From Salinibacterium sp. PAMC 21357 (GTDB lineage: Bacteria; Actinomycetota; Actinomycetes; Actinomycetales; Microbacteriaceae), in assembly GCF_000247645.1 (NCBI RefSeq), contig NZ_AHWA01000002.1, forward strand, positions 496,001-560,000: a stretch of DNA of 64,000 nucleotides. The letters run 5' to 3'. Of this stretch, positions 54,924 to 63,700 are shown one piece after another. Position numbers and translations under genes: made by a program. Numbering within the stretch: the stretch's first letter is position 1; every line of letters begins with the position of its first letter. Below the pieces are notes generated by a model. It saw only the letters and a program-made list of their open reading frames with translations, was not told the DNA's origin and ran no database searches.

Positions 54924-55613
54924 ATGTGCGGTCGATTTGCGATGGATGACACGGTCAATCAGATGATTACTGAGTTCGTCACAGCCACGGGAAGAGCACC
55001 AGAAGAGTGGCAGGCAGACTGGTTGGCGACACCCATCGTTCGCCCAACCGATCAAGTGCCGATCATGCTGAAAACTCTCGAGGATCGCGCTGATCCGTCC
55101 TCTCCCCTGCTGCCACGCGCGGCTTTAGCCCAGTGGTGGCTCACTCCGCCATTCTCGCCAACGTTGCGTGGCAAGCACGCCACTTTCAACGCTCGAAGTG
55201 AGACTGTCACCCAGAAACCAACTTTTCGCGGGGCGGTAAAGCATCAACGCGCCGTGCTTCCGGCAATCGGCTATTTCGAGACGAAGAAGACGAGCACGAC
55301 TCCGGTACCTCACTACATAAATTCTCCAAGTGGTCTACTTTTTTTCGCAGGTTTGTACTCGTGGTGGCAGGACCCGTCGCTGTCCCAGGACGATCCAACG
55401 CGGTGGCACCTCACCACCACGATGCTCACTCAGGCCGCCACTGGAACTCTCGCCGACATCCACGACCGGATGCCCGTCATTGTCGCAAGCGATGCGATCG
55501 ACGACTGGCTCGACCCGCGCACGCTGGGAGACGAAAATTTCGTGCGCGCGACGGTTGCTGCATCCGCAATTTTGAGTGAACAATTGCACGCTGAACCGCA
55601 GCCTCGGCGGTAA
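54924..55613 (+). CDS. SOS-response-associated peptidase (SRAP, YedK/HMCES-like)
   Basis: A 229-residue protein that crosslinks to abasic sites in single-stranded DNA. Cys2 (MCGRF) is the catalytic residue once Met1 is removed; Asn89 in TFNARSE, Glu119 in AIGYFETKK and His180 in IHDRMPVI complete the site. GYFE replaces the common GYYEW. The ATG at 54924 must be the true start because Cys2 is catalytic. The gene begins 36 bp from the candidate TetR operator. Confidence 0.93.
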   Translation: MCGRFAMDDTVNQMITEFVTATGRAPEEWQADWLATPIVRPTDQVPIMLKTLEDRADPSSPLLPRAALAQWWLTPPFSPTLRGKHATFNARSETVTQKPTFRGAVKHQRAVLPAIGYFETKKTSTTPVPHYINSPSGLLFFAGLYSWWQDPSLSQDDPTRWHLTTTMLTQAATGTLADIHDRMPVIVASDAIDDWLDPRTLGDENFVRATVAASAILSEQLHAEPQPRR

Positions 55614-55665
55614 CGTCGAACGACTCGGTTCTGTCAGCAACGCGGTGTGACCCTAGGCTGGACAA

Positions 55666-56718
55666 ATGGCTCGACTCGGCAAAGCCCACACCCCCGCACA
55701 GACTGCGGGAGAAATTCTGCACCGTGCGGCCCGCATCGAAGACACCTTTCACCGCTGGAGGGAACGTCGCGGCCGCAAACGCGGACTCACCACGACGATC
55801 ATCCCGTACAGCAGCTACGGATCAACCGACTGGGCTCGAGTGCTGTGTCGCGTCGTTCTCACCAGAGGAACTGAGGCGTCGAAGAAGCGAGCCGAGAAGG
55901 TTCGCGGCTGGCGCAGTTTCTTCAGTATCCCGGTGAACGACGAAGTGGTCACCGTCACTATTGGCGGCACCGAAGTGCAACTATCCCCCGGTCGTGGCGG
56001 CGTTATTGACGAGCATGTCAAGGTTTCTCTCGCCCCTGGCTGGCAAACCGCCACTCTCGACTCTTCCGGCGCTGAGGCCACTCTGGCCTACATTTTCGTT
56101 GTCGATCCGAAGGCCCACTTCGGGATTGTGTCTGACGTTGATGACACGGTCATGGTCACCGCGCTCCCCCGCCCGCTACTGGCAGCATGGAACACTTTTG
56201 TTCTCGACGAACATGCCAGACGCCCGGTCGCCGGGATGGCTGTGCTGTATGACCGATTGGCGCGGGCAAACCCCATCGCCCCTGTTATCTACCTCTCTAC
56301 TGGCGCGTGGAATGTCGCCCCGACCCTGACACGGTTTTTGCGGCGCAACCTGTATCCGCGCGGCGCGATGCTGCTCACCGACTGGGGACCAACTCACGAC
56401 CGCTGGTTTCGCAGCGGTGCCGAACACAAGCGGGAAAGCCTCGCGAGACTTGCGTCGGAATTCCCCAACATCAAGTGGTTGCTCGTTGGCGATGACGGGC
56501 AACACGATGAAGAAATTTACGGCGAATTTGTTGCCAGTCACCCCAAGAATGTTGCCGCGGTAGCCATTCGACAGCTATCAACCGGAGAAGCAGTTCTTGC
56601 CGGTGGTCGCAGCAAGATGGAGTATCACGAACGTGAGTCACCAGTTCCGTGGCGCTTTGCCCCCGACGGCGCACGCTTGGCCATCGAGCTTCGCGAACTT
56701 GGGCTGATCAACGATTAA
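55666..56718 (+). CDS. App1-family phosphatase domain protein (DUF2183)
   Basis: A 350-residue protein with the HAD-like DxDxT motif in FGIVSDVDDTVMVTALPRPLLAAWNTF (Asp157, Asp159). IYLSTGAWNVAPTLTRFLRRNLYPRGAMLLTDWGP and WLLVGDDGQHDEEIYGEFVASHP follow as later HAD motifs. This is the App1/DUF2183 family, related to yeast actin-patch phosphatidate phosphatase. The N-terminal ~120 residues are a beta-rich extension common in bacterial members. It probably acts on phosphatidate or a related phospholipid in the cytoplasm. Confidence 0.88.
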   Translation: MARLGKAHTPAQTAGEILHRAARIEDTFHRWRERRGRKRGLTTTIIPYSSYGSTDWARVLCRVVLTRGTEASKKRAEKVRGWRSFFSIPVNDEVVTVTIGGTEVQLSPGRGGVIDEHVKVSLAPGWQTATLDSSGAEATLAYIFVVDPKAHFGIVSDVDDTVMVTALPRPLLAAWNTFVLDEHARRPVAGMAVLYDRLARANPIAPVIYLSTGAWNVAPTLTRFLRRNLYPRGAMLLTDWGPTHDRWFRSGAEHKRESLARLASEFPNIKWLLVGDDGQHDEEIYGEFVASHPKNVAAVAIRQLSTGEAVLAGGRSKMEYHERESPVPWRFAPDGARLAIELRELGLIND

Positions 56719-56806
56719 TCGCGACATCGCGTGTCGTTTGTTAAATTTCACGCACGATCGACCGGATGTGCAGGAAGCCGAGCGTCGACGCTGCAATGAT
56801 TGAGTC

Positions 56807-58603
56807 ATGGCGCTACCAATCGAAGACTATGCACTTATCGGCGACTGCCAGACAGCAGCCCTTGTTGGCCGCGATGGAAGCATCGACTGGCTGTGTTTTC
56901 CGCGATTCGACTCCGCATCGATGTTCGGAGCGTTGCTCGGCAATGAAGACCACGGTCGCTGGCTTGTAGCCCCGATTGCGAGCCTGTATGACTCAGCAAA
57001 TGTCACTGTCACTCGCAAGTATCGCGAAAACACGTTCATTCTCGTCACAACGTGGGTCACCGACGAAGGCGAAGTCGAAGTAATCGACTTCATGCCCTAC
57101 GGAAACCGTCGCGCGGATGTCGTGCGCCGTATCCGTGGAGTACGCGGAACCGTAGCGATGCACACTGAGCTTCTCATTCGCTTCGGCTATGCCACAGCCT
57201 TGCCATGGTTGCGCCAAGCACCCGAGGCCGGCGGTCACGCTGTTATCGGCGTAGCCGGACCGGACGCGATCGTGGCACGCGGCATCGAGCTCCACTCCGC
57301 AGACCACAAGCACACCGCAAACTTCATGATCAGCGCCGGTGAGACCCGCGACCTGACGATGACCTGGTACCCGGCGCATCGCAACCCTCCTGCCGCAGTG
57401 AACGTCGACGATGTGCTCGCTCACACCAGCGAATGGTGGAACAACTGGGCCTCGCATTGCGAACCTACGGAGCAGTATCCAGAAATCGTGAAGCGCTCTC
57501 TCTTGGTGCTTCGCGCGCTGACCCACGAAGACACTGGCGGCATCGTTGCCGCAGCAACAACAAGCCTGCCGGAATGGTTCGGCGGCAGCCGCAACTGGGA
57601 TTACCGTTACGTCTGGCTTCGCGACGCTGCGCTCACGCTTCACGTGCTGCTCGATCACGGCTACATCGCCGAAGCCGAAGCATGGCGCCGGTGGCTTTTG
57701 CGCGCTATTGCTGGCGACCCGGCCGACGTTCAAATCATGTACGGCCTCTCGGGGGAACGTTGGCTAGAAGAGCGCGAACTTGATTCGCTTCCCGGTTACG
57801 AAGGGGCCGGTCCGGTTCGAATCGGCAATGGAGCATTTAACCAGTTTCAGGGCGACGTATTCGGCGAAGTCATGGTCGCGCTGCAGGCCGCTCGCCGCTC
57901 CGGTGTGCACGAAAACGACTTCTCGTGGCCGCTTCAGCGCGCCCTCATGACTTTCGTGGAAGACAACTGGAATCGCCCAGATAATGGCATCTGGGAGATC
58001 CGTGGCCCCGAACGCCACTTCACCCACTCACGCGTAATGCTGTGGGCGGCCATGGACTGCGCAATCACCGCTGTGGAAGAGTTCGGCCTCGAAGGTCCGG
58101 TCGAAAACTGGATCAAGATTCGGGCAGAGATTCACGCGGAAATTGAACGCGACGGCTGGGATGCTGAACGCGGAACGTACACGCAGTACTACGGCGGGAC
58201 CGGCGTTGACGCCTCACTGCTGCAGCTTCCCCAAGTTGGCTACCTTGCCGCAGACGACCCCCGCATGTTGGGAACCGTTGCCGCCATCGAAGAAGAGCTT
58301 CTTGCCGACGGACTTGTGTTGCGATACCGCACGGAGTCTGGCGTGGATGGTCTGCCCGAAGGCGAAAACCCGTTTCTCGCCTGCTCCTTCTGGCTTGTCG
58401 AGCAGTACGCGGGCTCCGGTCGGGTAGCTGATGCAATCGTGCTGATGGACCGACTCGTTGGATTCGCCAACGATGTTGGGCTCATTAGCGAGGAATACGA
58501 CACCGTCAATGAACGCCAAGCGGGTAACACACCGCAAGCGCTCAGCCACCTTGCTCTCGTGCGCGCGGCCGATGCGATATCGAAAGTAAAGAGCGGTAAG
58601 TGA
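56807..58603 (+). CDS. Glycoside hydrolase family 15 protein (glucoamylase/trehalase-like)
   Basis: A 598-residue cytoplasmic protein. The N-terminal beta domain starts LPIEDYALIGDCQTAALVGRDGSIDWLCFPRFDSASMFGALLG. The (alpha/alpha)6 barrel has FGGSRNWDYRYVWLRDAALTLHVLL, ELDSLPGYEGAGPVRIGNGAFNQFQGDVFGEVM, NGIWEIRGPERHFTHSRVMLWAAMDCAI and GVDASLLQLPQVGYLAADDPRMLGTV. Actinobacterial members of this branch include trehalases and glucoamylases; which one this is cannot be decided. The stop overlaps the GTG of the FUSC gene. Confidence 0.9.
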   Translation: MALPIEDYALIGDCQTAALVGRDGSIDWLCFPRFDSASMFGALLGNEDHGRWLVAPIASLYDSANVTVTRKYRENTFILVTTWVTDEGEVEVIDFMPYGNRRADVVRRIRGVRGTVAMHTELLIRFGYATALPWLRQAPEAGGHAVIGVAGPDAIVARGIELHSADHKHTANFMISAGETRDLTMTWYPAHRNPPAAVNVDDVLAHTSEWWNNWASHCEPTEQYPEIVKRSLLVLRALTHEDTGGIVAAATTSLPEWFGGSRNWDYRYVWLRDAALTLHVLLDHGYIAEAEAWRRWLLRAIAGDPADVQIMYGLSGERWLEERELDSLPGYEGAGPVRIGNGAFNQFQGDVFGEVMVALQAARRSGVHENDFSWPLQRALMTFVEDNWNRPDNGIWEIRGPERHFTHSRVMLWAAMDCAITAVEEFGLEGPVENWIKIRAEIHAEIERDGWDAERGTYTQYYGGTGVDASLLQLPQVGYLAADDPRMLGTVAAIEEELLADGLVLRYRTESGVDGLPEGENPFLACSFWLVEQYAGSGRVADAIVLMDRLVGFANDVGLISEEYDTVNERQAGNTPQALSHLALVRAADAISKVKSGK

Positions 58604-59643
58604 AGCTAGTAACGACGCTCATTATTGCGCGTCGTTCGCCATTACTGCAGGTAGTTAAGACTTCGGTCGCCGCTGTCATTGCGTGGGTTGTCGCCAGCCT
58701 TGCACTTCAGCAGCCGTTGCCTATCTTTGCCGCGATTGCTGCGCTGTTGGTGGTTCAGCCCAGCGTCACTCAGTCGATTGAGAAGGGCATAGAACGCAGT
58801 ATTGGCGTCGTCGCCGGAGTCGTCATCGCCCTCGGAGCCGGACAGCTTTTTGGCGATCAGAGCTGGGTCATCCTGAGCGTCATCATCATCTCGGTGCTCG
58901 TGGCGTGGGCTTTGCGATTGAGCGCAGGTTCGGCAAACCAAATCCCCATCAGCGCGATGCTTGTCCTGGCCTTGGGCGGGCAGAACGCCGGCTATGCGGT
59001 CGAACGAATCGTCGAAACCATCATTGGTGCGCTGATCGGATTGATCGTCAACCTCGCAATTGTGGCCCCCGTTTTCGTGAGCCCGGCACGCGTCGCGGTA
59101 GCCTCCCTCACCAAGAAAACGGCCACCGTGTTGGAGTCCCTCGCCCGGGCGCTCACAACGCCGCAGTCAGACGCGGAACTGCGAAAACTGCTCGACGACG
59201 CTCGGCTGCTGCGTGATTTGCGCGATGCCGCATCGACAGCGCTTCGCCAAGGTGCCAACAGTCTCACTCTCAACCCTCGACGAAGCAAACATCATCGGAT
59301 GCTGCGCCGCGAGACAGAACTGTTCGATATCTTGACAGTGCTCGTCACCCGCACTCTCGGTATGGCGCGCGCCATTCACGACCGCTACGACACCAATCTC
59401 ATGGATGATCCCGTGGTGATCTCGATTGCACGCGAACTTGAGCGTGCCGCGCACGATTTGCGATTGCGTGGCCGCGCGCCCGACGAACGCGAGTCTGAGC
59501 GACCGACGCGGGAACTGCTCACGCTGACTGCTCCGTTGACCGTGCTGACGCCGCATCCGCAACACTGGATTCTCATCGGATCACTACTCGAAGACGCGCG
59601 CCGAGTGCACGAAGTGATCGTCGGGGACTCGGATAACGGCTAG
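58600..59643 (+). CDS. FUSC-family (aromatic acid exporter-like) membrane protein
   Basis: A 347-residue protein with six hydrophobic helices in residues ~15-160 (VVKTSVAAVIAWVVASLALQQPLPIFAAIAALLVVQPSVTQSIEKGIERSIGVVAGVVIALGAGQLFG…), the FUSC/ArAE half-domain, followed by a long helical cytoplasmic region. GTG at 58600 overlaps the GH15 stop by 4 nt, so they are translated together. Transport substrate is unknown. Confidence 0.85.
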   Translation: MKLVTTLIIARRSPLLQVVKTSVAAVIAWVVASLALQQPLPIFAAIAALLVVQPSVTQSIEKGIERSIGVVAGVVIALGAGQLFGDQSWVILSVIIISVLVAWALRLSAGSANQIPISAMLVLALGGQNAGYAVERIVETIIGALIGLIVNLAIVAPVFVSPARVAVASLTKKTATVLESLARALTTPQSDAELRKLLDDARLLRDLRDAASTALRQGANSLTLNPRRSKHHRMLRRETELFDILTVLVTRTLGMARAIHDRYDTNLMDDPVVISIARELERAAHDLRLRGRAPDERESERPTRELLTLTAPLTVLTPHPQHWILIGSLLEDARRVHEVIVGDSDNG

Positions 59644-59676
59644 CAGACACCGCTATGATCCACCAGAGTGGGGCGA

Positions 59677-60867
59677 CTACTGCGAGATCGCGGCACACTC
59701 CTCTGAACAGTGCACAAACCGCCCCGTCTCCCCCGACAAAGTGCGGCGAAGGGTCAGCAGTCTGAGCGTTGCCTCGTCGATCGCAGTCTCATCGATTTCA
59801 CCGTCGGTGATGGCCTGGGTTACCGCGGCTACGACTCCGGGCGCATCGACCTCGCCAACGTAGAGCAGCATCGTGTTGCCTGCCTCAATAGCACGCACCG
59901 CATTCTTCACCTGATCTGCATACTCTGGCACCCCGGAACGCTCCAGCATTCCCATGTCATCGGTAATGGCAATGCCGTCAAAACCAAGATCGTCACGCAG
60001 AATCTCGTGCCACCGCGGTGAAAATGTTGCCGGCTCAGGATCGACTGCGGTTAAAGCGAGATGCCCAAACATCACGAAAGGCGCGCCAGCATCGATTCCT
60101 GCTTCAAACGGCAGAGCATGGGTAGCGTTCCAGTCCGCCAACGAGATCGATGACGTCGGGATGCTTGAGTGCGAATCGCCGGGAGCAACTCCATGCCCCG
60201 GGAAGTGTTTCAGAGTGGAGAGGATCGGAAACTCTCCGGCAACAGCCTCGGTAACACGCGCTGCGGCATCCTCCCCCGTTGCACCGAGCGACCGTTCATA
60301 GATGAAGCTTGAGCGATCACTGGCGATATCGGCGACGATGCCAAAGTTCACCGACACCCCCACCGACTCGAGCAAGGCGCCGCGTTGAGCAAACGCATCG
60401 AAGCTTGCTTGCGGAGTTTCCAACCGTAGTTGGGAAGCAGACGGCCAGTCATCGCCAGGGACGCGCCTTACGATCCCACCCTCTTGATCGGTGGCGATGA
60501 GCGCCGGTAAACCTGTTTCGCCGCTCAGCGCCGCAGTCTGAGCGCTCAATTCCGCTAGAGAACCGGGAATATTGTCGCTCATCAAGATAAAGCCACCGAC
60601 GCCGTCATACGACGCCGGTACGGTCGCCGCGGGTTGAGTACCGGGAACGTGCACCATGAGCATGCTCATCACTTTTTGCGCAATCGTCATGGTGGCGAGG
60701 CGATCGTGGGCATAATCAACAGCCGGGTCGATAGTTCGCGGCTCAGACCGCGGCACAAAGGTTGGCGCCGGAACAACCGGGGGCGGGGAGCCACCGCTGC
60801 AGCCAAGCAATGCTGGCGAAAGCGCAACGACGACCGCAGCGGCAAGGGCCCGTCGCAAAATTGCCAT
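59677..60867 (-). CDS. Glycoside hydrolase family 3 lipoprotein, NagZ-like
   Basis: A 396-residue beta-N-acetylhexosaminidase-like protein. Lipoprotein signal MAILRRALAAAVVVALSPALLGC (Cys23), a Pro-rich linker, then the GH3 barrel: LIATDQEGGIVRRVPGDDWPSA, ESVGVSVNFGIVADIASD, the NagZ signature STLKHFPGHGVAPGDSHSSIP, and DDLGFDGIAITDDMGMLERSG with the nucleophile Asp. Unlike cytoplasmic NagZ it is anchored outside the cell, where it could trim peptidoglycan fragments. It converges with the FUSC gene. Confidence 0.91.
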   Translation of the reverse strand: MAILRRALAAAVVVALSPALLGCSGGSPPPVVPAPTFVPRSEPRTIDPAVDYAHDRLATMTIAQKVMSMLMVHVPGTQPAATVPASYDGVGGFILMSDNIPGSLAELSAQTAALSGETGLPALIATDQEGGIVRRVPGDDWPSASQLRLETPQASFDAFAQRGALLESVGVSVNFGIVADIASDRSSFIYERSLGATGEDAAARVTEAVAGEFPILSTLKHFPGHGVAPGDSHSSIPTSSISLADWNATHALPFEAGIDAGAPFVMFGHLALTAVDPEPATFSPRWHEILRDDLGFDGIAITDDMGMLERSGVPEYADQVKNAVRAIEAGNTMLLYVGEVDAPGVVAAVTQAITDGEIDETAIDEATLRLLTLRRTLSGETGRFVHCSEECAAISQ

Positions 60868-60899
60868 CTTGCGATCGTACCGGGCTGAAGAACGAGGGC

Positions 60900-61388
60900 T
60901 CAGAAAAGCCAGGTGAGAGAAGCGAAATCTTCGGCACTGATTCCGAACTGATCGGTAGCATGAGCGACTGTCGAGCGAACGGCGGGAACGTCAGCGTTTT
61001 TACGCACGATCACGTCAATTCCTGCTGGCGACAAACGAGAACGCGAGAAGCGGATGACGGCGATATCGAACGCATCGTCTGCACCGACCACTTGCCACCG
61101 ACTCTTGACAAGCTTGAGCAACCCCTGACCCCGCCACACGAATTCGTCCCCGCGCAAACGGTCCGTTCCCAGAATCGTTTTCGGTTCACCGTCGGCAGTC
61201 GTATAACTCACCGTGTCAGCGAACATCAACTCGTCGCCATCGATAGTCTCGTAGGCAAATTCCGGATTGTGGCGTCGACCATCAAGCCACATCGGAAAAT
61301 TGGTCGCCGCAACACTCCACGTGCCGGGCAGCCTGGCGGCAAGCACCGCGGCATCAAAAACTTCACTCACGTGATCAACATAGGACAC
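60900..61388 (-). CDS. Conserved hypothetical protein
   Basis: About 162 residues from the GTG at 61388: SYVDHVSEVFDAAVLAARLPGTWSVAATNFPMWLDGRRHNPEFAYETIDGDELMFADTVSYTTADGEPKTILGTDRLRGDEFVWRGQGLLKLVKSRWQVVGADDAFDIAVIRFSRSRLSPAGIDVIVRKNADVPAVRSTVAHATDQFGISAEDFASLTWLF. The alternating strands around LPGTW…F.Y suggest a lipocalin- or calycin-like beta barrel; no signal peptide. I do not recognise a named family. The start is chosen to avoid overlapping the divergent ubiA-like gene. Confidence 0.7.
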   Translation of the reverse strand: MSYVDHVSEVFDAAVLAARLPGTWSVAATNFPMWLDGRRHNPEFAYETIDGDELMFADTVSYTTADGEPKTILGTDRLRGDEFVWRGQGLLKLVKSRWQVVGADDAFDIAVIRFSRSRLSPAGIDVIVRKNADVPAVRSTVAHATDQFGISAEDFASLTWLF

Positions 61389-61438
61389 TGCGCCTGAGAG
61401 TCCGCGATTTGAGGGTCGTGGCGCGTTATTCTTACCGC

Positions 61439-62263
61439 ATGCTTCACGCCCTTCTGCGGTCATCCCATCCTGGGCCGAGCATTGCGGTGACCATTATTTC
61501 TGCGGCGCTGGCAGTCGGGGTCGGTCTCGGCCCGCTGAAAGTGGCCATCGTCACGGTGATGATTCTCTGCAATCAACTGTCGGTTGGGCTCTCGAATGAT
61601 TGGCTCGATGCCGAACGTGATCGACGCAATGGTCGCCGCGATAAGCCGATTGCCGGCGAAGAGATTAGCCCCGCGACCGTAGCTACCGTGGCAATTGTCG
61701 CGGCCGTCAGCGCCATCGCCCTGTCGCTCACCCTGGGGCCGCTCGCGGCGATCGCTCAGGCACTATTTCTGGCCAGCGGTTGGCTTTACAATCTGGGCCT
61801 CAAATCCACCGTCATCTCGGTAGTTCCGTACATCGTGGGTTTTGGTGCCCTTCCCGCCATCGTCACGCTGGCCGCCGATCCTCCACGATTGGCGCACGGC
61901 TGGGCCCTCGCTGCCGGTGCTCTACTGGGAATCGCCGCACACTTCAGCAATGTGCTTCCTGACCTTGACGATGACAGCGCTACCGGGGTGCGCGGGCTCC
62001 CCCACCGGCTGGGTGCGCTCACGTCGGGGATTATTATCGCGGTCAGTCTGGTCGCGGCATCCACGGCCATCGTATTTGGGCCACAAGCCGATGTCACTAT
62101 CGTCGGGCTCATTGGGCTCACGCTCGGGATTGTATTAGCACTCACCAGTGTGGTGCTGGTCATTCGCAACACAATGAAACGGATCCTGTTTCGGATAACC
62201 ATCGCCGCGGCATTGATCAACGTGGCCCTACTGCTGATCTCTGCTCCACGGTTATCCGCGTGA
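61439..62263 (+). CDS. UbiA-family prenyltransferase
   Basis: A 274-residue membrane prenyltransferase with eight to nine helices. The first Asp-rich motif is NQLSVGLSNDWLDAERDRRNGRRDKPIAGE; the second is NVLPDLDDDSATGVRGLPHRLG. These bind the prenyl diphosphate through magnesium. The pattern resembles menaquinone/chlorophyll-synthase-like members of unknown specificity. The ATG at 61439 is 50 bp from the divergent hypothetical gene; the 3' end lies 3 bp from the convergent MFS gene. Confidence 0.88.
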   Translation: MLHALLRSSHPGPSIAVTIISAALAVGVGLGPLKVAIVTVMILCNQLSVGLSNDWLDAERDRRNGRRDKPIAGEEISPATVATVAIVAAVSAIALSLTLGPLAAIAQALFLASGWLYNLGLKSTVISVVPYIVGFGALPAIVTLAADPPRLAHGWALAAGALLGIAAHFSNVLPDLDDDSATGVRGLPHRLGALTSGIIIAVSLVAASTAIVFGPQADVTIVGLIGLTLGIVLALTSVVLVIRNTMKRILFRITIAAALINVALLLISAPRLSA

Positions 62264-62266
62264 GCA

Positions 62267-63667
62267 CTACGCCAAGGGCGGAGTGCTCACTGCCGAGTCG
62301 TCGGACGCAGGTGTTGGATTGCGAATGCCTAGGAACGACACAACGCCTCCAGTGAAAAGCAGCGCTGCCGTGAGAATTATCACCCGGTGAAAGTTATCGA
62401 CGGTTAACGTGCCAACGACGATTACGCCGATAAGCGCGACCGAGATCAAACCGGCAATTCGAGATACAGCGTTGTTGACAGCGGACCCGATCCCGGCCTG
62501 CGGCGCCGAAATTGCGCCCAAAATTGCTGAGGTCAGCGGAGCGACCGTCATCGACATCCCGAGCGAAAACAGCAGCACCCCCGGCAAGACCTGCGTGAAG
62601 TAATTAACGCTCTCCTGCATCGAGAGGAAGGTCACATAGCCGATACTCGCCAACACCGGACCAAGCGTCATGAAAATGCGTGGACCGAACTTGCCGCTCA
62701 AGCCGCCGAAATAGGACGACAGCACAATGATGGCGATCGACGAAGGCAGGAAGGCCAACGCTGCCTGAGTCGCGCCAAAACCAGCAACCTCCTGCAGATA
62801 GACGACCACGATGAAGCCACCGAGCGCCAACCCACCATAGATAAACAGAGTGGCAATATTGCCCATGCTGAAGTTTCGTTGGCGGAATAGTTCAAGCGGC
62901 AACATCGGGTGGGGAGCACGCTTCTGCCACCAAATGAACGCCGCCAAGCTCAGAACGCCAACGACCAACGGCACAAATACGGCCGGGCTGTCCCAGCCAT
63001 AATTTCCCTGCTCAATGAGAGCGAAAACGGGGCCACCGAGACCAACAATTCCGAGAACCGCTCCGAGATAGTCAATGCGAGTATTTTTCTTGCGTTCGTC
63101 TTTGTGTCCGAGCACAACCAACAACCACATGGTTACCGCAATGGGCAACACGTTGATGGCAAAGACGAGCCGCCAGCTGATCAAGTCAACAAAAATGCCA
63201 CCCAAGAGTGGACCGATGATGAACGCGGCGCTCGTCCACGCCGTCCACTGGCCGATGGCGCGAGCTTGAGCCGACCCTCGAAACGTCGACATGATGAGAG
63301 CAAGAGAGCTCGGCACCAACAGCGCACCAGCGACGCCCTGAAATCCGCGCAACACAATCACGAGCTCCGCTGTTGGCGCTACCGCAATCAGCAGCGACAC
63401 CACCCCAAATGCGATCAGGCCGGTTCTGAGGATAACGATGCGACCGAAAACGTCAGACAACGATCCGGCAAGCAAGATGAGGGAGCCCAAAGTGATGAGG
63501 TAGGCGTCGACGACCCACTGCTGGGTACTCAGTCCACCGCCGAGTTCGTCGCGAATCGCGGGCAAAGCAACATTGATAACTGAGCCATCAAGAAAGGCCA
63601 CGAAAGACGCCAAAATCGCGATGGTCAGAATGAGTCGTTGGTCTCTAGTCACGTTCCTATACAACAC
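62267..63667 (-). CDS. MFS transporter, DHA2 (EmrB/QacA) family
   Basis: A 466-residue 14-helix drug:proton antiporter-type exporter. Motif D1 LASFVAFLDGSVINVALPAIRDELG, motif A-like GSLSDVFGRIVILRTGLIAFG, motif B VLRGFQGVAGALLVPSSLALI and motif C FIIGPLLGGIFVDLISWRLVFAINVLP are visible. The tail is polar (PTPASDDSAVSTPPLA). The start could be GTG 63667 or GTG 63652 (VTRDQRLILTIAI). Substrate unknown; no regulator lies next to it. Confidence 0.92.
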   Translation of the reverse strand: MLYRNVTRDQRLILTIAILASFVAFLDGSVINVALPAIRDELGGGLSTQQWVVDAYLITLGSLILLAGSLSDVFGRIVILRTGLIAFGVVSLLIAVAPTAELVIVLRGFQGVAGALLVPSSLALIMSTFRGSAQARAIGQWTAWTSAAFIIGPLLGGIFVDLISWRLVFAINVLPIAVTMWLLVVLGHKDERKKNTRIDYLGAVLGIVGLGGPVFALIEQGNYGWDSPAVFVPLVVGVLSLAAFIWWQKRAPHPMLPLELFRQRNFSMGNIATLFIYGGLALGGFIVVVYLQEVAGFGATQAALAFLPSSIAIIVLSSYFGGLSGKFGPRIFMTLGPVLASIGYVTFLSMQESVNYFTQVLPGVLLFSLGMSMTVAPLTSAILGAISAPQAGIGSAVNNAVSRIAGLISVALIGVIVVGTLTVDNFHRVIILTAALLFTGGVVSFLGIRNPTPASDDSAVSTPPLA

Positions 63668-63700
63668 CCCAGTAGCGACGTTTTATGTCCAGAAAGACCA

